Shown here: positions 26,039 through 34,210 of the stretch, piece by piece
How the letters are laid out: every line of letters begins with the position of its first letter
Position numbering within the stretch: position 1 is the first letter of the stretch
From: Ga0077555 sp964500805
GTDB lineage: Bacteria > Pseudomonadota > Alphaproteobacteria > Rhizobiales > Hyphomicrobiaceae
DNA: 64,000 bases
Assembly (NCBI GenBank): GCA_964500805.1
Contig: CAZCQH010000017.1
Span: 1-64,000, forward strand
Reading direction: 5' to 3'
Made by a program: the position numbers and the translations under genes
The notes under the pieces: model-generated
What the model saw: the letters and a program-made list of their open reading frames with translations, nothing else
What the model was told of the DNA's origin: nothing
Databases searched by the model: none

Positions 26039-27145
26039 ATGAATTTTGGTTTTAAGGGAGCGCTTGCGATCGGCGCTACGGTTGCCTGCGTTGCCGGTTC
26101 GGCAACGATGGCGTCGGCGCAGAACAAGACGCTCAAGATGCAGGCCTCCTGGCCCGCGTCGCTCACGCTCTATGAGAACTTCACCGACTTCGGCAAGCGG
26201 GTAGAAACCGTCACCGGCGGCCGGATCAAGATCGAGACGATGCCGGCCGGACAGGTCGTGCCGGCGTTTGAGGTGCTCGACGCGACGCACAAGAAAGTCA
26301 TCGACGGCGCACACACATGGGCTGGTTATTGGGTTGGCAAGAACAAGGCCGCCATCCTGTTCACCGGCGGTCCAGGCGGTCCGTTCGGTATGGATCACAT
26401 GGATTATCTCTCCTGGATGTGGCACGGCGGCGGTCTAGAGAAGTACAACAAGTTCTACCAGGACACGTTGAAGCTCAACGTCGTGACCTTCCCGATCCTC
26501 TCGACGAGCCCGCAAGCGTTGGGCTGGTTCAAGAAGAAGATCGACAACCTCGCCGATTTCAAAGGGCAGAAGTGCCGCCAGACCGGAATCGCGGCTGAGA
26601 TCTTCAACGAGATGGGCATGCGCACGGTGAATATGCCGGGCGGCGAGATCATGCCTGCAGCCGAGCGCGGCACCATCGATTGCGCGGAGTGGGTCGGCGG
26701 CATCGAGGACCTGCGCTTCGGTTTCCACACCATCTGGAAGTGGCATTACGCGCCGTCGCTGCACGAATCGGTGTCGATCGGCGAGCTGTTGATCAACAAG
26801 GAGGTTTGGGATTCGATCGCCAAAACCGATCAGGAGATCATCAAGGCGGCCATCACCGAGCAGCTCTTCGTCTGGTGGGCGAAGTGGCAGCGGCAGAACG
26901 CCGAGGCCGTGGCCGAGCTGCGCGACAAGCACAAGGTCAACATTGAGCAGACGCCAGCCGACATCCACAAGGAGTTCCTGGCGGCGTGGGACAAGGTGGC
27001 GGCGAAAGAGTCCGAAAAGAACCCCGTGTTCAAGGAGGTCTACGATTCGCTGAAGAAATGGGCTGAAGTGACAGTGCCGGCGAAGCGCTTCTATTACCCG
27101 CCCTATGCGGTCGCAGCCGACCACTACTGGCCGGCCAAGAAGTAG
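26039..27145 (+). CDS. TRAP transporter substrate-binding protein (mannitol/chloroaromatic type), copy 2
   Basis: A 368-residue paralogue of the preceding receptor, colinear along its whole length and identical in many blocks (for example the MPGGEIMPAAERGTIDCAEW region and the binding Arg in GQKCRQTG). The signal peptide ends near MASAQ (residue 28). Differences cluster in the N-terminal lobe (TLYENFTDF versus TQFDNLHDL) and in the C-terminal helices, so the two copies may bind different solutes. GGAGG is 11 nt upstream of the ATG. It shares the DctQ/DctM genes that follow 212 bp later. Confidence 0.93.
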   Translation: MNFGFKGALAIGATVACVAGSATMASAQNKTLKMQASWPASLTLYENFTDFGKRVETVTGGRIKIETMPAGQVVPAFEVLDATHKKVIDGAHTWAGYWVGKNKAAILFTGGPGGPFGMDHMDYLSWMWHGGGLEKYNKFYQDTLKLNVVTFPILSTSPQALGWFKKKIDNLADFKGQKCRQTGIAAEIFNEMGMRTVNMPGGEIMPAAERGTIDCAEWVGGIEDLRFGFHTIWKWHYAPSLHESVSIGELLINKEVWDSIAKTDQEIIKAAITEQLFVWWAKWQRQNAEAVAELRDKHKVNIEQTPADIHKEFLAAWDKVAAKESEKNPVFKEVYDSLKKWAEVTVPAKRFYYPPYAVAADHYWPAKK

Positions 27146-27173
27146 CTGAGCGACGCCTGACAGAGACGACCTA

Positions 27174-27201
27174 TCGAGGGGGCAGCGATGTGTCCCCTCG
27201 A
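27174..27201 (+). terminator. Stem-loop after TRAP receptor 2
   Basis: TCGAGGGG pairs with CCCCTCGA around a 12-nt loop, 28 bp after the receptor stop. There is no U-run; the following TTGACG resembles a -35 element that may restart transcription for dctQM. It may act as an mRNA-stabilising or partial terminator stem. Confidence 0.5.
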
Positions 27202-27357
27202 TTGACGTGGTAGACTAAAGAGCTAGGAAGAGTTCACTCTCGACTCACTCGAGTGCCGGCGGCCGCGAACTCACGCCATACGCGGAGGCACGAAGATTGG
27301 CTGCGGGGGCGCAGCTGTTGAGGGGTTTCGCGCGAATCGGACCAGTCTGGGGAAGAG

Positions 27358-27909
27358 ATGTCACAACCTTCTGCTGCCTACATGGGGATCATTCGGGTGA
27401 TCGACAAGTTCACCGAATGGACCGGCCCATTGTTCATGCTCATCGTCATACCGCTGATCCTCGCCAATGTGGTCGAGGTGATTATGCGGTACGTGTTCAA
27501 GGATCCGACGATCTGGGCGCTCGATGTCACGACCATGGCATTCGGCGCCCTCTTCATGATCGGCAGCGCTTACGGACTGCTGAAAGGTGCACACGTGCGC
27601 ACCGACATGCTGTGGGACAAGTTTTCGGATCAGAAGAAGGGCGTCATCGATAGCTGCGCCTACATCTTCTTCTTCCTGCCGACGATGGCCATCCTCTGCT
27701 ACTCGAGCTTCGATGACTTCCTCTACTCGATGTCCATCAACGAGAAGTCGAACTCGGGCGCCTGGCAGCCCATCATCTGGCCGCTGCGCGCGGTCATCAC
27801 GCTTGCGACGGGGATGCTCTTCCTGCAGGGCATCTCCGAGCTGCTGAAAAGCATTTACGCGGCCCGCACGGGTCAGGTTCTCGTCCATCACGAGAAGATC
27901 GAGGTCTGA
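27358..27909 (+). CDS. TRAP transporter small permease (DctQ family)
   Basis: A 183-residue inner-membrane protein with four predicted helices (about 22-45, 55-78, 95-118 and 140-160). The second helix region contains the family LDVTTMAFGALFMIGSAYGL pattern, and the loop KGAHVRTDMLW is typical of DctQ subunits. It pairs with the large permease to form the sodium-driven transporter. GGGGAAGAG precedes the ATG. The dctM gene starts 3 bp after its stop codon, so they are translationally close. Confidence 0.93.
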   Translation: MSQPSAAYMGIIRVIDKFTEWTGPLFMLIVIPLILANVVEVIMRYVFKDPTIWALDVTTMAFGALFMIGSAYGLLKGAHVRTDMLWDKFSDQKKGVIDSCAYIFFFLPTMAILCYSSFDDFLYSMSINEKSNSGAWQPIIWPLRAVITLATGMLFLQGISELLKSIYAARTGQVLVHHEKIEV

Positions 27910-27912
27910 TCA

Positions 27913-29610
27913 ATGAGCGGCAATGAAATCCTTGGCGCCATTATGCTGTTCGGCATGGTGGCCGTCATCTTTATCGGCTTCCCGATCTCCTTCACGCTGC
28001 TCTTCCTGGCGTTGACGTTCGGTGGTCTTGGTCTCGGCTGGGCGCAGACGTTCGATCTCGCCTACCTGCAGATCTGGGGCACGATGAAGGACGAAATCCT
28101 TCCCTCCGTGCCTCTCTTCATTTTTATGGGCTACATGACCGAGCAGGCGGGCCTGATGGAACGCCTGTTCATCGCGTTGCGGCTGCTGCTCTCGCGGGTG
28201 CGCGGTGCGCTCTACATCGCGGTCATTCTGACGGCGACGATCTTCGCCATGGCGACCGGAATCGTCGGCGCCGCGGTGACGGTGCTCGGCATCATGGCCG
28301 GCCCGATCATGATCAAGACGGGCTATGACGCGCGGCTTTCGTCCGGTGCCATCGCAGCGGGCGGTACGCTCGGCGTGCTCATTCCGCCGTCGGTGATGCT
28401 CGTGGTGATGGGCCCGACGATGGGCGTGCCGGTGAACCAGCTCTACTCGGCCGCGTTCGGTCCGGGCTTTCTGCTGGCGTCGATGTACATCGCCTACTGC
28501 CTCTTCCGCAGCTTCATCAATCCGCGGCTCGGGCCGGCCGTGCCGCCGGATGAGCGCGCGGCGGCGATGGAGGCTGTCAAGACCGACGTGGTCCCAGCCC
28601 CCGTCAAGTACCTGGGCCTCGTCTGCCTGCTGATCCTGACACCACTGCTGATGCAGGCGATCATCAACCTCGTCGAGGTCATTCTCGGGCTCTGGTACAA
28701 CATCCCGGACACGCCGAAGCCGATCGCCTACGGCATTGGAGGCATCGCGGCACTGCTTGCGGCGATCCAATACTTCCGCGCGCCGTTCTTCCGCTCGGTG
28801 GTGATCGGCATCGCGCCACTATCCGCACTGATCTTCTTCACGCTCGGCACCATCCTCGCGGGTCTCGCCACGCCGACGGAGGCCGCCTCGTGTGGTGCCT
28901 TCGGCGCCACGTTCCTCGCCTGGGTCTACGGCAAGCTGTCGATCGGCAACGTGCAGAAGCCGCTCTTCGCTGGTCTCACGGCGCTCGGCGCGGTTGTCGG
29001 CTGGTTCCTGGGTCAGTACGTCATCGGCGGTTGGCCCGGCGGCCTCTTCGGCTGCCTTGTCGGCGGTCTCATTCCTGCGTTCCTGATCAGCCCGCCGCTG
29101 AAGAATGCCGGCATGGGTACGATGGTGACCTCGGCGATGGTGCTGCTGCTGGCGGTCGCCTCGAACGTGTTTGGCGCCGTATTCACCAAGCTCGGCACCG
29201 CCGGCGTGATCACTAACGCGCTGGTCGCGCTGCCGCTCGCCGACCTGTGGAAGCTGGCGCTGATCATGTTGCTGATCTTCGTCCTCGGCTGGCCGTTCGA
29301 ATGGCCGGCGATCGTGCTGGTGTTCCTGCCGATCTTCCTCCCGGTCGTCGAGAAGCTCAAAGTGCACGGGCTCAACAAGCTCGAGCTGTTGATCTGGTTC
29401 GGCGCCCTCGTTGCGGTGAACCTGCAAACGGCCTTCCTCAGTCCACCCGTGGCGATGTCGGCCTACTACCTTCGCAACGTTGTCCCGCAGTGGAGCCTCG
29501 CCACCATCTATCGCGGCATGGCGGACTACATGGTGATCCAGTGCATCGCGCTGATCTCCCTGTTCTTCGTGCCCGATGTCGCCCTCTGGCTCGTCCGCGT
29601 GCTCAAGTAG
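27913..29610 (+). CDS. TRAP transporter large permease (DctM family, mannitol/chloroaromatic type)
   Basis: A 565-residue inner-membrane protein with ~14 hydrophobic segments. The DctM hallmarks are the second-helix GFPISFTLL segment, the TGIVGAAVTVLG helix, the GGTLGVLIPPSVMLVVMG motif near residue 150, and GTILAGLATPTEAASCGAFGA. It is longer than canonical DctM (~430 aa) because of an insert between the two homologous halves, as in the FcbT3-like group. It catalyses solute:Na+ symport for substrates delivered by the two upstream receptors. Confidence 0.95.
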   Translation: MSGNEILGAIMLFGMVAVIFIGFPISFTLLFLALTFGGLGLGWAQTFDLAYLQIWGTMKDEILPSVPLFIFMGYMTEQAGLMERLFIALRLLLSRVRGALYIAVILTATIFAMATGIVGAAVTVLGIMAGPIMIKTGYDARLSSGAIAAGGTLGVLIPPSVMLVVMGPTMGVPVNQLYSAAFGPGFLLASMYIAYCLFRSFINPRLGPAVPPDERAAAMEAVKTDVVPAPVKYLGLVCLLILTPLLMQAIINLVEVILGLWYNIPDTPKPIAYGIGGIAALLAAIQYFRAPFFRSVVIGIAPLSALIFFTLGTILAGLATPTEAASCGAFGATFLAWVYGKLSIGNVQKPLFAGLTALGAVVGWFLGQYVIGGWPGGLFGCLVGGLIPAFLISPPLKNAGMGTMVTSAMVLLLAVASNVFGAVFTKLGTAGVITNALVALPLADLWKLALIMLLIFVLGWPFEWPAIVLVFLPIFLPVVEKLKVHGLNKLELLIWFGALVAVNLQTAFLSPPVAMSAYYLRNVVPQWSLATIYRGMADYMVIQCIALISLFFVPDVALWLVRVLK

Positions 29611-29664
29611 TCGGCGCCGGCACTCGAGGCCGGCCAGCCGCAGGCACGCATCATCGCACACACG

Positions 29665-29690
29665 AACGGCCGCCCCATGGCGGCCGTTTC
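29665..29690 (+). terminator. Hairpin terminator after dctM
   Basis: AACGGCCGCC and GGCGGCCGTT form a perfect 10-bp stem around CCAT, followed by a short T-run, 54 bp after the dctM stop codon. Confidence 0.75.
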
Positions 29691-30370
29691 GGCGTTCGGT
29701 GTCCGGCCAAGCAGCGCGACCCGCTGACTCTCTCGTGCACTTTCGACGATCCCGGCCAAAAATTTTTTCCAGCCGCGTCGCGTTGCTCCTGGTCGACGCC
29801 TGTCCCGCCCCTTCGTTGGACAGTCTGAAGACGCGCAACGCATAAGCCCCTGCGGCCGCTCGTCGTGCGCCAACTTCTGCCCGCGTGTGGGGCGGAATAT
29901 AAAAAATCAACAGAGCCAACAGTTTGCGCGCCGACGTTTACCAATCGCGCGCAAACCTCGCCGATCTTATCCCCACCATCCCAACATGTGCTATTCTTTC
30001 GATGCGGAAGAATAGGCGAAAGTATAAACTCCATAGTTAACAGTAAATCCGAAACAAACATCGATTTTCTATTTGACACCGCAACGGTACTTTGCTAGTT
30101 TTGCGGTATAACGCGACAGGTGGGCGAAGCGACCCCCTCAACCGCGGCAAAAGCCCGAAAACACTGGCTCCGATCTCCGCCAACGGCGGCTCAAAGCGCA
30201 GGGGTGATTGCCAAACTCCGCCACTTCGACCCGATCTGGCGCCCAAACCGAAACCCAACGACCAGGACCGAGCCATCGACCCGAGGCCGGACGTCTGGTC
30301 GACCCCAACCGACCGAGCCTGCCGCCGCCGATCCCGCGCGGCCGCAGCCGCTCCATCCCGAGATGACAAG
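29691..30370. other. Gene-poor region before the phage remnant
   Basis: About 680 bases with no supported gene. 29880-30090 is markedly AT-rich compared with the surroundings, as at phage or island edges. 30120-30370 is open in one frame that joins the following gene but its translation is Pro/Arg-rich and unlike protein, so it is taken as leader. The candidate promoter and inverted repeat are listed separately. Confidence 0.5.
30073..30107 (+). promoter_or_regulatory. Candidate promoter with overlapping inverted repeat
   Basis: TTGACA (30073-30078) is followed after 17 bp by an extended -10, TGCTAGTTT (TAGTTT 30096-30101). The inverted repeat ACCGCAA (30078-30084) / TTGCGGT (30101-30107) frames the spacer and both elements, as a repressor operator would. 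It lies 265 bp upstream of the terminase-like gene. Confidence 0.45.
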
Positions 30371-31114
30371 ATGACCCCGAAACCCGTCTCTCCCGATTGG
30401 GAGGCGATCCGTCACCGCTATGTGGAGACCAACGCCGCCATCGCCGAGATCGCCCGCGATGCCGGCATCACCCTCAATCAGCTTCACTACGCCCGGATGA
30501 AGGGTAAGTGGAAGCGCCTGAAACCCCGCAGGCCTCAGCCGCAGAGAAATCGGCCTGCCGACCACGCAACGGCCGATCAGGTTCCGGACCAGGCAGGCCA
30601 AACCAGATCCGTCCTCGACAGCCGCACGATCAAAAAGCTCACCCGCAAGCTCGCCGCAAAGGTGCGCCGGGCCCTGCGTGCCGACTCGAGTCCTCAGTCG
30701 CGCCTCCGCCTTCTCGATCACACGGTTGCGCTGATCGCCCTCAAGCTCACCCAGTTCGAACTGCAGTTCTCCAGCAGCATCGAGGCCGCTGGTTCAGCCG
30801 GGGCGACGTCCGCCGTTGATCACGAGCGCGAAGTTCGCGCCATCGCAACTCTCATCGAGTCTCTCAACATCATCAAAGTCAGCAAGCAGGAAAATGACCG
30901 CGAAACTGGAAACGAAGACGCCAACGCCGAGCTTGCCCGTGATGCGGAGCGCTCGACGTCACGATCGACGGCGAGATCGGCCCTGTCACGCTCGCAGCCG
31001 CCAACAGCACGGAAATCTCGCAAACCATCGCCCGCTACGCCGTCATCCGCCGCACGCACTATCGCTCGCTCACTCACTTTTGGCGCTTCGGCCGCGGGTG
31101 GCTGCGTCGCGTAG
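30371..31114 (+). CDS. Phage small-terminase-like HTH protein, C-terminus fused out of frame to endolysin remnant
   Basis: An open frame of 247 codons. The first ~50 residues (MTPKPVSPDWEAIRHRYVET and onward, with the AIAEIARDAGITLNQLHYARMKGKW helix-turn-helix split around residue 25) resemble DNA-binding small terminase subunits of alphaproteobacterial phages and gene-transfer-agent-like clusters. Residues ~75-190 are helical with a heptad-like pattern. From about residue 191 (nt 30943) the translation becomes Ser/Arg-rich, because the DNA there encodes an endolysin fragment in another frame; the native C-terminus is therefore lost. No large terminase or head gene follows. Confidence 0.5.
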   Translation: MTPKPVSPDWEAIRHRYVETNAAIAEIARDAGITLNQLHYARMKGKWKRLKPRRPQPQRNRPADHATADQVPDQAGQTRSVLDSRTIKKLTRKLAAKVRRALRADSSPQSRLRLLDHTVALIALKLTQFELQFSSSIEAAGSAGATSAVDHEREVRAIATLIESLNIIKVSKQENDRETGNEDANAELARDAERSTSRSTARSALSRSQPPTARKSRKPSPATPSSAARTIARSLTFGASAAGGCVA

Positions 31115-31209
31115 ATGCTGTTGAACGCGCTGCTCTCGACCTCGCGACTGGCACCCCGCCTCGCACGTCCGCTTCCCCATCTCCCACATCTCAGAAAGGA
31201 AATACGAAC
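30943..31209 (+). pseudogene. GH108 endolysin (N-acetylmuramidase) remnant, 3' fragment
   Basis: In a different frame from the overlapping terminase-like gene, codons from 30943 read LDVTIDGEIGPVTLAAAN, then QTIARYAVIRRTHYRSL and FWRFGRGWLRRVDAVERAA. This is the C-terminal peptidoglycan-binding region (PG_binding_3) of phage and GTA GH108 muramidases. The N-terminal catalytic half with its glutamate is missing, there is no start codon in this frame, and stops at 30895 and 30940 block it upstream. The frame stays open, without a stop, into the holin-like gene at 31210. It is best read as the right-hand side of a deletion junction near 30940. Confidence 0.7.
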
Positions 31210-31512
31210 ATGTCCCAGTCTTCGACCAACGCCGCGACGAACCCGCCCGCAGATCAGCCGCGACCCGCCAAATGGTGGGGAGAAAGCCTCACCATCTGGG
31301 GCGCACTTCTCACGGCTGTGAGCACTGTCGCTCCGGCTGTCTTCGCCGCGTTCGGCATCGACATGCCTGTCGAGTTGCTCCGCACTTTCGGCCGCGATGT
31401 CGCTGCTGTCTTTCAAGCCGTCGGCGGGCTCGTTGGCACGGTCATGACGATATTCGGCCGCATTCGCGCCAAGCAGCCGATCGAGCGGCGCGCAGTCCAG
31501 GTTCGCCTCTAA
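31210..31512 (+). CDS. Holin-like small membrane protein
   Basis: A 100-residue protein with two hydrophobic stretches (about 28-46, TIWGALLTAVSTVAPAVFA; and 66-84, VFQAVGGLVGTVMTIFGRI) and a basic tail ending ERRAVQVRL. This architecture, and the closing GTVMTIFGRIRA motif, are those of the holin-like protein that follows GH108 endolysins in alphaproteobacterial prophages and GTA release cassettes. AAAGGA lies 9 nt before the ATG, so it could still be translated even though the endolysin is broken. Confidence 0.65.
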   Translation: MSQSSTNAATNPPADQPRPAKWWGESLTIWGALLTAVSTVAPAVFAAFGIDMPVELLRTFGRDVAAVFQAVGGLVGTVMTIFGRIRAKQPIERRAVQVRL

Positions 31513-31631
31513 TGACGCGATGCCGAGCCACCGGGGCTGCTGATGCCGATCAAAGCCTCTATGCAACTTTTCCTGGCCGGATTCATGCGGGGTTCAGGCG
31601 GCGAGGGCGATAATAAGCGCGGAGTCATCAG

Positions 31632-31973
31632 ATGAAGCGCGTCCAGACAGCCCCGATCGCCGCGACTCTGGCCTTGATCGCCTTGGCCAGCGCCGCCCTG
31701 GCTGCGCCTCAGGCGCCGGCCGTCGGCACCTGTGTAGAGAACTGGTCCGATGCCGCGCCGATCGTCGCGCAGGAAGGTCTGATTCCCACGCGTGATGTCC
31801 ATCTTTTCGCCAGGCGCCAGCACGCCAGCGATCTGGTTCACATCAAGCTTTGCATGGAGGAGACGGGCTATGTGTACCGGCTCCTTCTTCGCGATGAGCA
31901 GGGCCGTCTCACCCATTTGAAAATCAACGCGCTTCGGCTCTCTGCCGCTGCTACGCCCGAACCTCGGCGCTAG
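31632..31973 (+). CDS. Small exported protein upstream of the FeuPQ-like system (FeuN-like candidate)
   Basis: A 113-residue periplasmic protein: signal peptide ending ALAAP (about residue 25), then ~85 residues with two cysteines and a C-terminal strand pair (YVYRLLLRDEQGRLTHLKIN) that looks like a PepSY-type fold. GGAG is 8 nt upstream of the ATG. It precedes the feuP-like gene by 97 bp on the same strand. In Sinorhizobium meliloti the small periplasmic protein FeuN is encoded in this position and restrains the FeuQ sensor; by position and type this is a candidate counterpart, not shown by sequence identity. Confidence 0.6.
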   Translation: MKRVQTAPIAATLALIALASAALAAPQAPAVGTCVENWSDAAPIVAQEGLIPTRDVHLFARRQHASDLVHIKLCMEETGYVYRLLLRDEQGRLTHLKINALRLSAAATPEPRR

Positions 31974-32070
31974 CTGTGCCGCATGCTTCCGGGCTGGAGG
32001 TGGCACGAGTTTCGCTCTATACTTCCGGCTCTCGAGGAAATCGGCCAGCAGTCCCGGAAGGAAGCGCATC

Positions 32071-32742
32071 GTGCGGGTTCTTGTTGTTGAGGATGATCCG
32101 GATCTTAATCGTCAACTCGTCACGGCGCTCACCGATGCTGGCTACGCCGTCGACAAAGCTATGGACGGGGAAGAGGGTTATTTTCTCGGCGAGACCGAGC
32201 CCTATGATGTCGTCATCCTCGATATCGGGTTGCCGAAGATGGATGGCATCAGCGTGCTTGAGCAGTGGCGCCGCGCCAACCGCAATATGCACGTCATTAT
32301 GCTCACGGCGCGCGATCGCTGGTCGGACAAGGTGGCGGGCATGGACGCCGGAGCCGACGACTATGTGGCCAAGCCCTTCCATATGGAGGAGCTGCTTGCC
32401 CGCATCCGCGCCCAGGTTCGCCGCGCCACCGGCCACGCCAAGGCCGAGATCGAATGCGGCCCCCTGCGACTCGACACCAAGACGGCCCGCGTGACCGTCG
32501 ACGGCCAGCCGGTCAAGCTCACCTCTCATGAGTACCGGCTGCTCGCGTATCTGCTCCATCACAATGGCCGCGTGGTCTCACGCACCGAGCTCGTCGAGCA
32601 TCTCTACGAGCAGGATTTCGACCGCGACAGCAACACCATCGAGGTCTTCATCGGGCGCCTCCGCAAGAAGATCCCGCCCGAGATGATCAAAACCGTACGG
32701 GGGCTCGGCTACCGGCTCTCCATGGACGGTGACGAAGCTTAA
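32071..32742 (+). CDS. feuP: OmpR/PhoP-family response regulator, FeuP-like
   Basis: A 223-residue transcription regulator. The receiver domain (1-115) has the acidic triad E7-D8-D9, phospho-acceptor D51 (VILDIGLPKMDG), and K101 in VAKPFHMEELLARI. The C-terminal winged helix (~128-220) contains LTSHEYRLLAYLLHHNGRVVSRTEL and the closing IKTVRGLGYRL. It starts at GTG 32071 behind GGAAGGAAG. The sensor-kinase gene begins 5 bp after its stop. FeuP in rhizobia governs osmotic/cyclic-glucan export genes. Confidence 0.9.
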   Translation: MRVLVVEDDPDLNRQLVTALTDAGYAVDKAMDGEEGYFLGETEPYDVVILDIGLPKMDGISVLEQWRRANRNMHVIMLTARDRWSDKVAGMDAGADDYVAKPFHMEELLARIRAQVRRATGHAKAEIECGPLRLDTKTARVTVDGQPVKLTSHEYRLLAYLLHHNGRVVSRTELVEHLYEQDFDRDSNTIEVFIGRLRKKIPPEMIKTVRGLGYRLSMDGDEA

Positions 32743-32747
32743 GCGAG

Positions 32748-34136
32748 ATGAAGTTCAACTCTTTGGCCTTCCGGCTTTGTGCAGCGGCTGCCATCTGGAC
32801 CCTGCTGGTGCTCCCGGTTGCCGGCTTCATCATCGATACCGTGCACAAGCGCGACGTGAAGGCGAGCTTCGACAGCCGGCTCAGTCAGCTGCTGACCATT
32901 CTCATTGCCTTCAGCACCGACCACAACGAGCTTGAGCCGAAGTATCCGCGGAACGTCGGCGAGCCCCTGTTCGAGCTCTCGCATTCGGGCTGGTATTGGC
33001 AGATCACTCCGCTTGAGCAAAGCCCCGGCAAGCGCATGATCTCCGCCTCTCTCGCTAGCGAGGAACTACCGCTGCCCTCCGTGCAGGGTGTCAAGCCCGA
33101 CGCTTTCAACATCCGCTGGTACGATGGCAAGGGCCCGGTCGGCGAGCCGCTGCGCTTTGCCGAGACCGTTTACAACGCCGGCGAGGACGAGGCGCCTCGT
33201 TTCTACTCCTATGTCGTCGCCGGCAACGTCCAGTTCGCCGAGACGCGGATTGCCGAGTTCCGCTTTCCATTGTTCATGTCGCTTGCGGTTGCCGGTTTCG
33301 GCCTCGTTCTCTCGACCTTGCTGCAAGTCCGCTACGGTCTGTTGCCGCTTCGTGCCATCGAGCGGCGTCTCACCGCCATCCGCACCGGCGATGCTCAGAA
33401 GCTCGAGGGCGCTCCACCTTCGGAAATTGAGCCGCTGCAAACTGAAATCAACGCCCTTATTCAATCCAATCAGGACATAATCGAGCGGGCGCGCACCCAA
33501 GTCGGCAATCTCGCGCACGCCCTCAAGACGCCGCTTGCCGTCATCACCAATGAGATCGGAGATGACAAATCGCCGGCTGGCCGCAAGCTCGCCGAACAGG
33601 CCCAGATCATGCGCGACCAGGTCAACCATTACCTGGACCGCGCCCGCGTCGCGGCGCGTGTCGGTGTCATCGGACGCGTCACCGAGGTCGGCCCGACTGT
33701 CGAAGCCATCGCTCGCGCGCTCGAGCGCATAAACCGCGATCGAGGCATTTCGATCTCTATCGAGTGCCCGCCCGACGCCCGCTTCCAGGGGGAGAAGCAC
33801 GACCTAGAGGAGATGCTCGGCAACTTGATGGACAACGCCTGCAAGTGGTGCAAGGCGAACGTAAAAATCGAGGTTCGCATTGTTCCGTCCGCCGCGTCAG
33901 TAAAAGAGCGCCGCCTCGAGATTGCTATCGATGATGACGGCCCCGGCCTAACGCTTGAGCAGCGTAAGCAAGGCATTCAGCGCGGCCGCCGTCTCGACGA
34001 AACCAAGCCGGGCTCGGGTCTCGGCCATTCCATTGTCGCGGACCTTGCGCAGACCTACCGCGGCAAGTTCACTCTCGAGCAGGCGTCACCCCCTCACAAC
34101 GGCCTCAGCGCCCGCCTCGATCTCCCCGCCGCTTAG
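32748..34136 (+). CDS. feuQ: Sensor histidine kinase, FeuQ/PhoQ-like
   Basis: A 462-residue inner-membrane sensor kinase. Two transmembrane helices (about 8-28 and 165-190) enclose a periplasmic sensor region; a HAMP-like linker (GLLPLRAIERRL) follows. The phospho-acceptor is H257 in NLAHALKTPLAVI. The ATPase domain shows the N box (LMDNACKWCK), G1 (IDDDGPGL) and G2 (PGSGLGHSI). The order feuN-like, feuP, feuQ matches rhizobial systems. It ends in typical fashion after SARLDLPAA. Confidence 0.9.
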   Translation: MKFNSLAFRLCAAAAIWTLLVLPVAGFIIDTVHKRDVKASFDSRLSQLLTILIAFSTDHNELEPKYPRNVGEPLFELSHSGWYWQITPLEQSPGKRMISASLASEELPLPSVQGVKPDAFNIRWYDGKGPVGEPLRFAETVYNAGEDEAPRFYSYVVAGNVQFAETRIAEFRFPLFMSLAVAGFGLVLSTLLQVRYGLLPLRAIERRLTAIRTGDAQKLEGAPPSEIEPLQTEINALIQSNQDIIERARTQVGNLAHALKTPLAVITNEIGDDKSPAGRKLAEQAQIMRDQVNHYLDRARVAARVGVIGRVTEVGPTVEAIARALERINRDRGISISIECPPDARFQGEKHDLEEMLGNLMDNACKWCKANVKIEVRIVPSAASVKERRLEIAIDDDGPGLTLEQRKQGIQRGRRLDETKPGSGLGHSIVADLAQTYRGKFTLEQASPPHNGLSARLDLPAA

Positions 34137-34210
34137 CCTCTCCTTAATCGCCTCGTGACGAAATGCCGTCGGCCACCGCCACTCCACTACTAACTACTCA
34201 CCGGAGCCCC

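Noticed and set aside
28819..29919. Long minus-strand open frame (366 codons) opposite dctM.
   Set aside because: The translation is Arg/Glu/His-rich low-complexity sequence mirroring the codon pattern of the membrane protein on the other strand.
30092..30370. Upstream in-frame extension of the terminase-like gene.
   Set aside because: Open only by base composition; the translation is Pro/Arg-rich with no relation to the HTH domain that begins at 30371.
32001..32015. Sigma-54-like promoter (TGGCACG-N4-TCGC) before feuP.
   Set aside because: The -12 element is imperfect (TCGC for TTGC), a sigma-70-like TATACT overlaps the region at 32018-32023, and OmpR-type regulators are not usually sigma-54 dependent.
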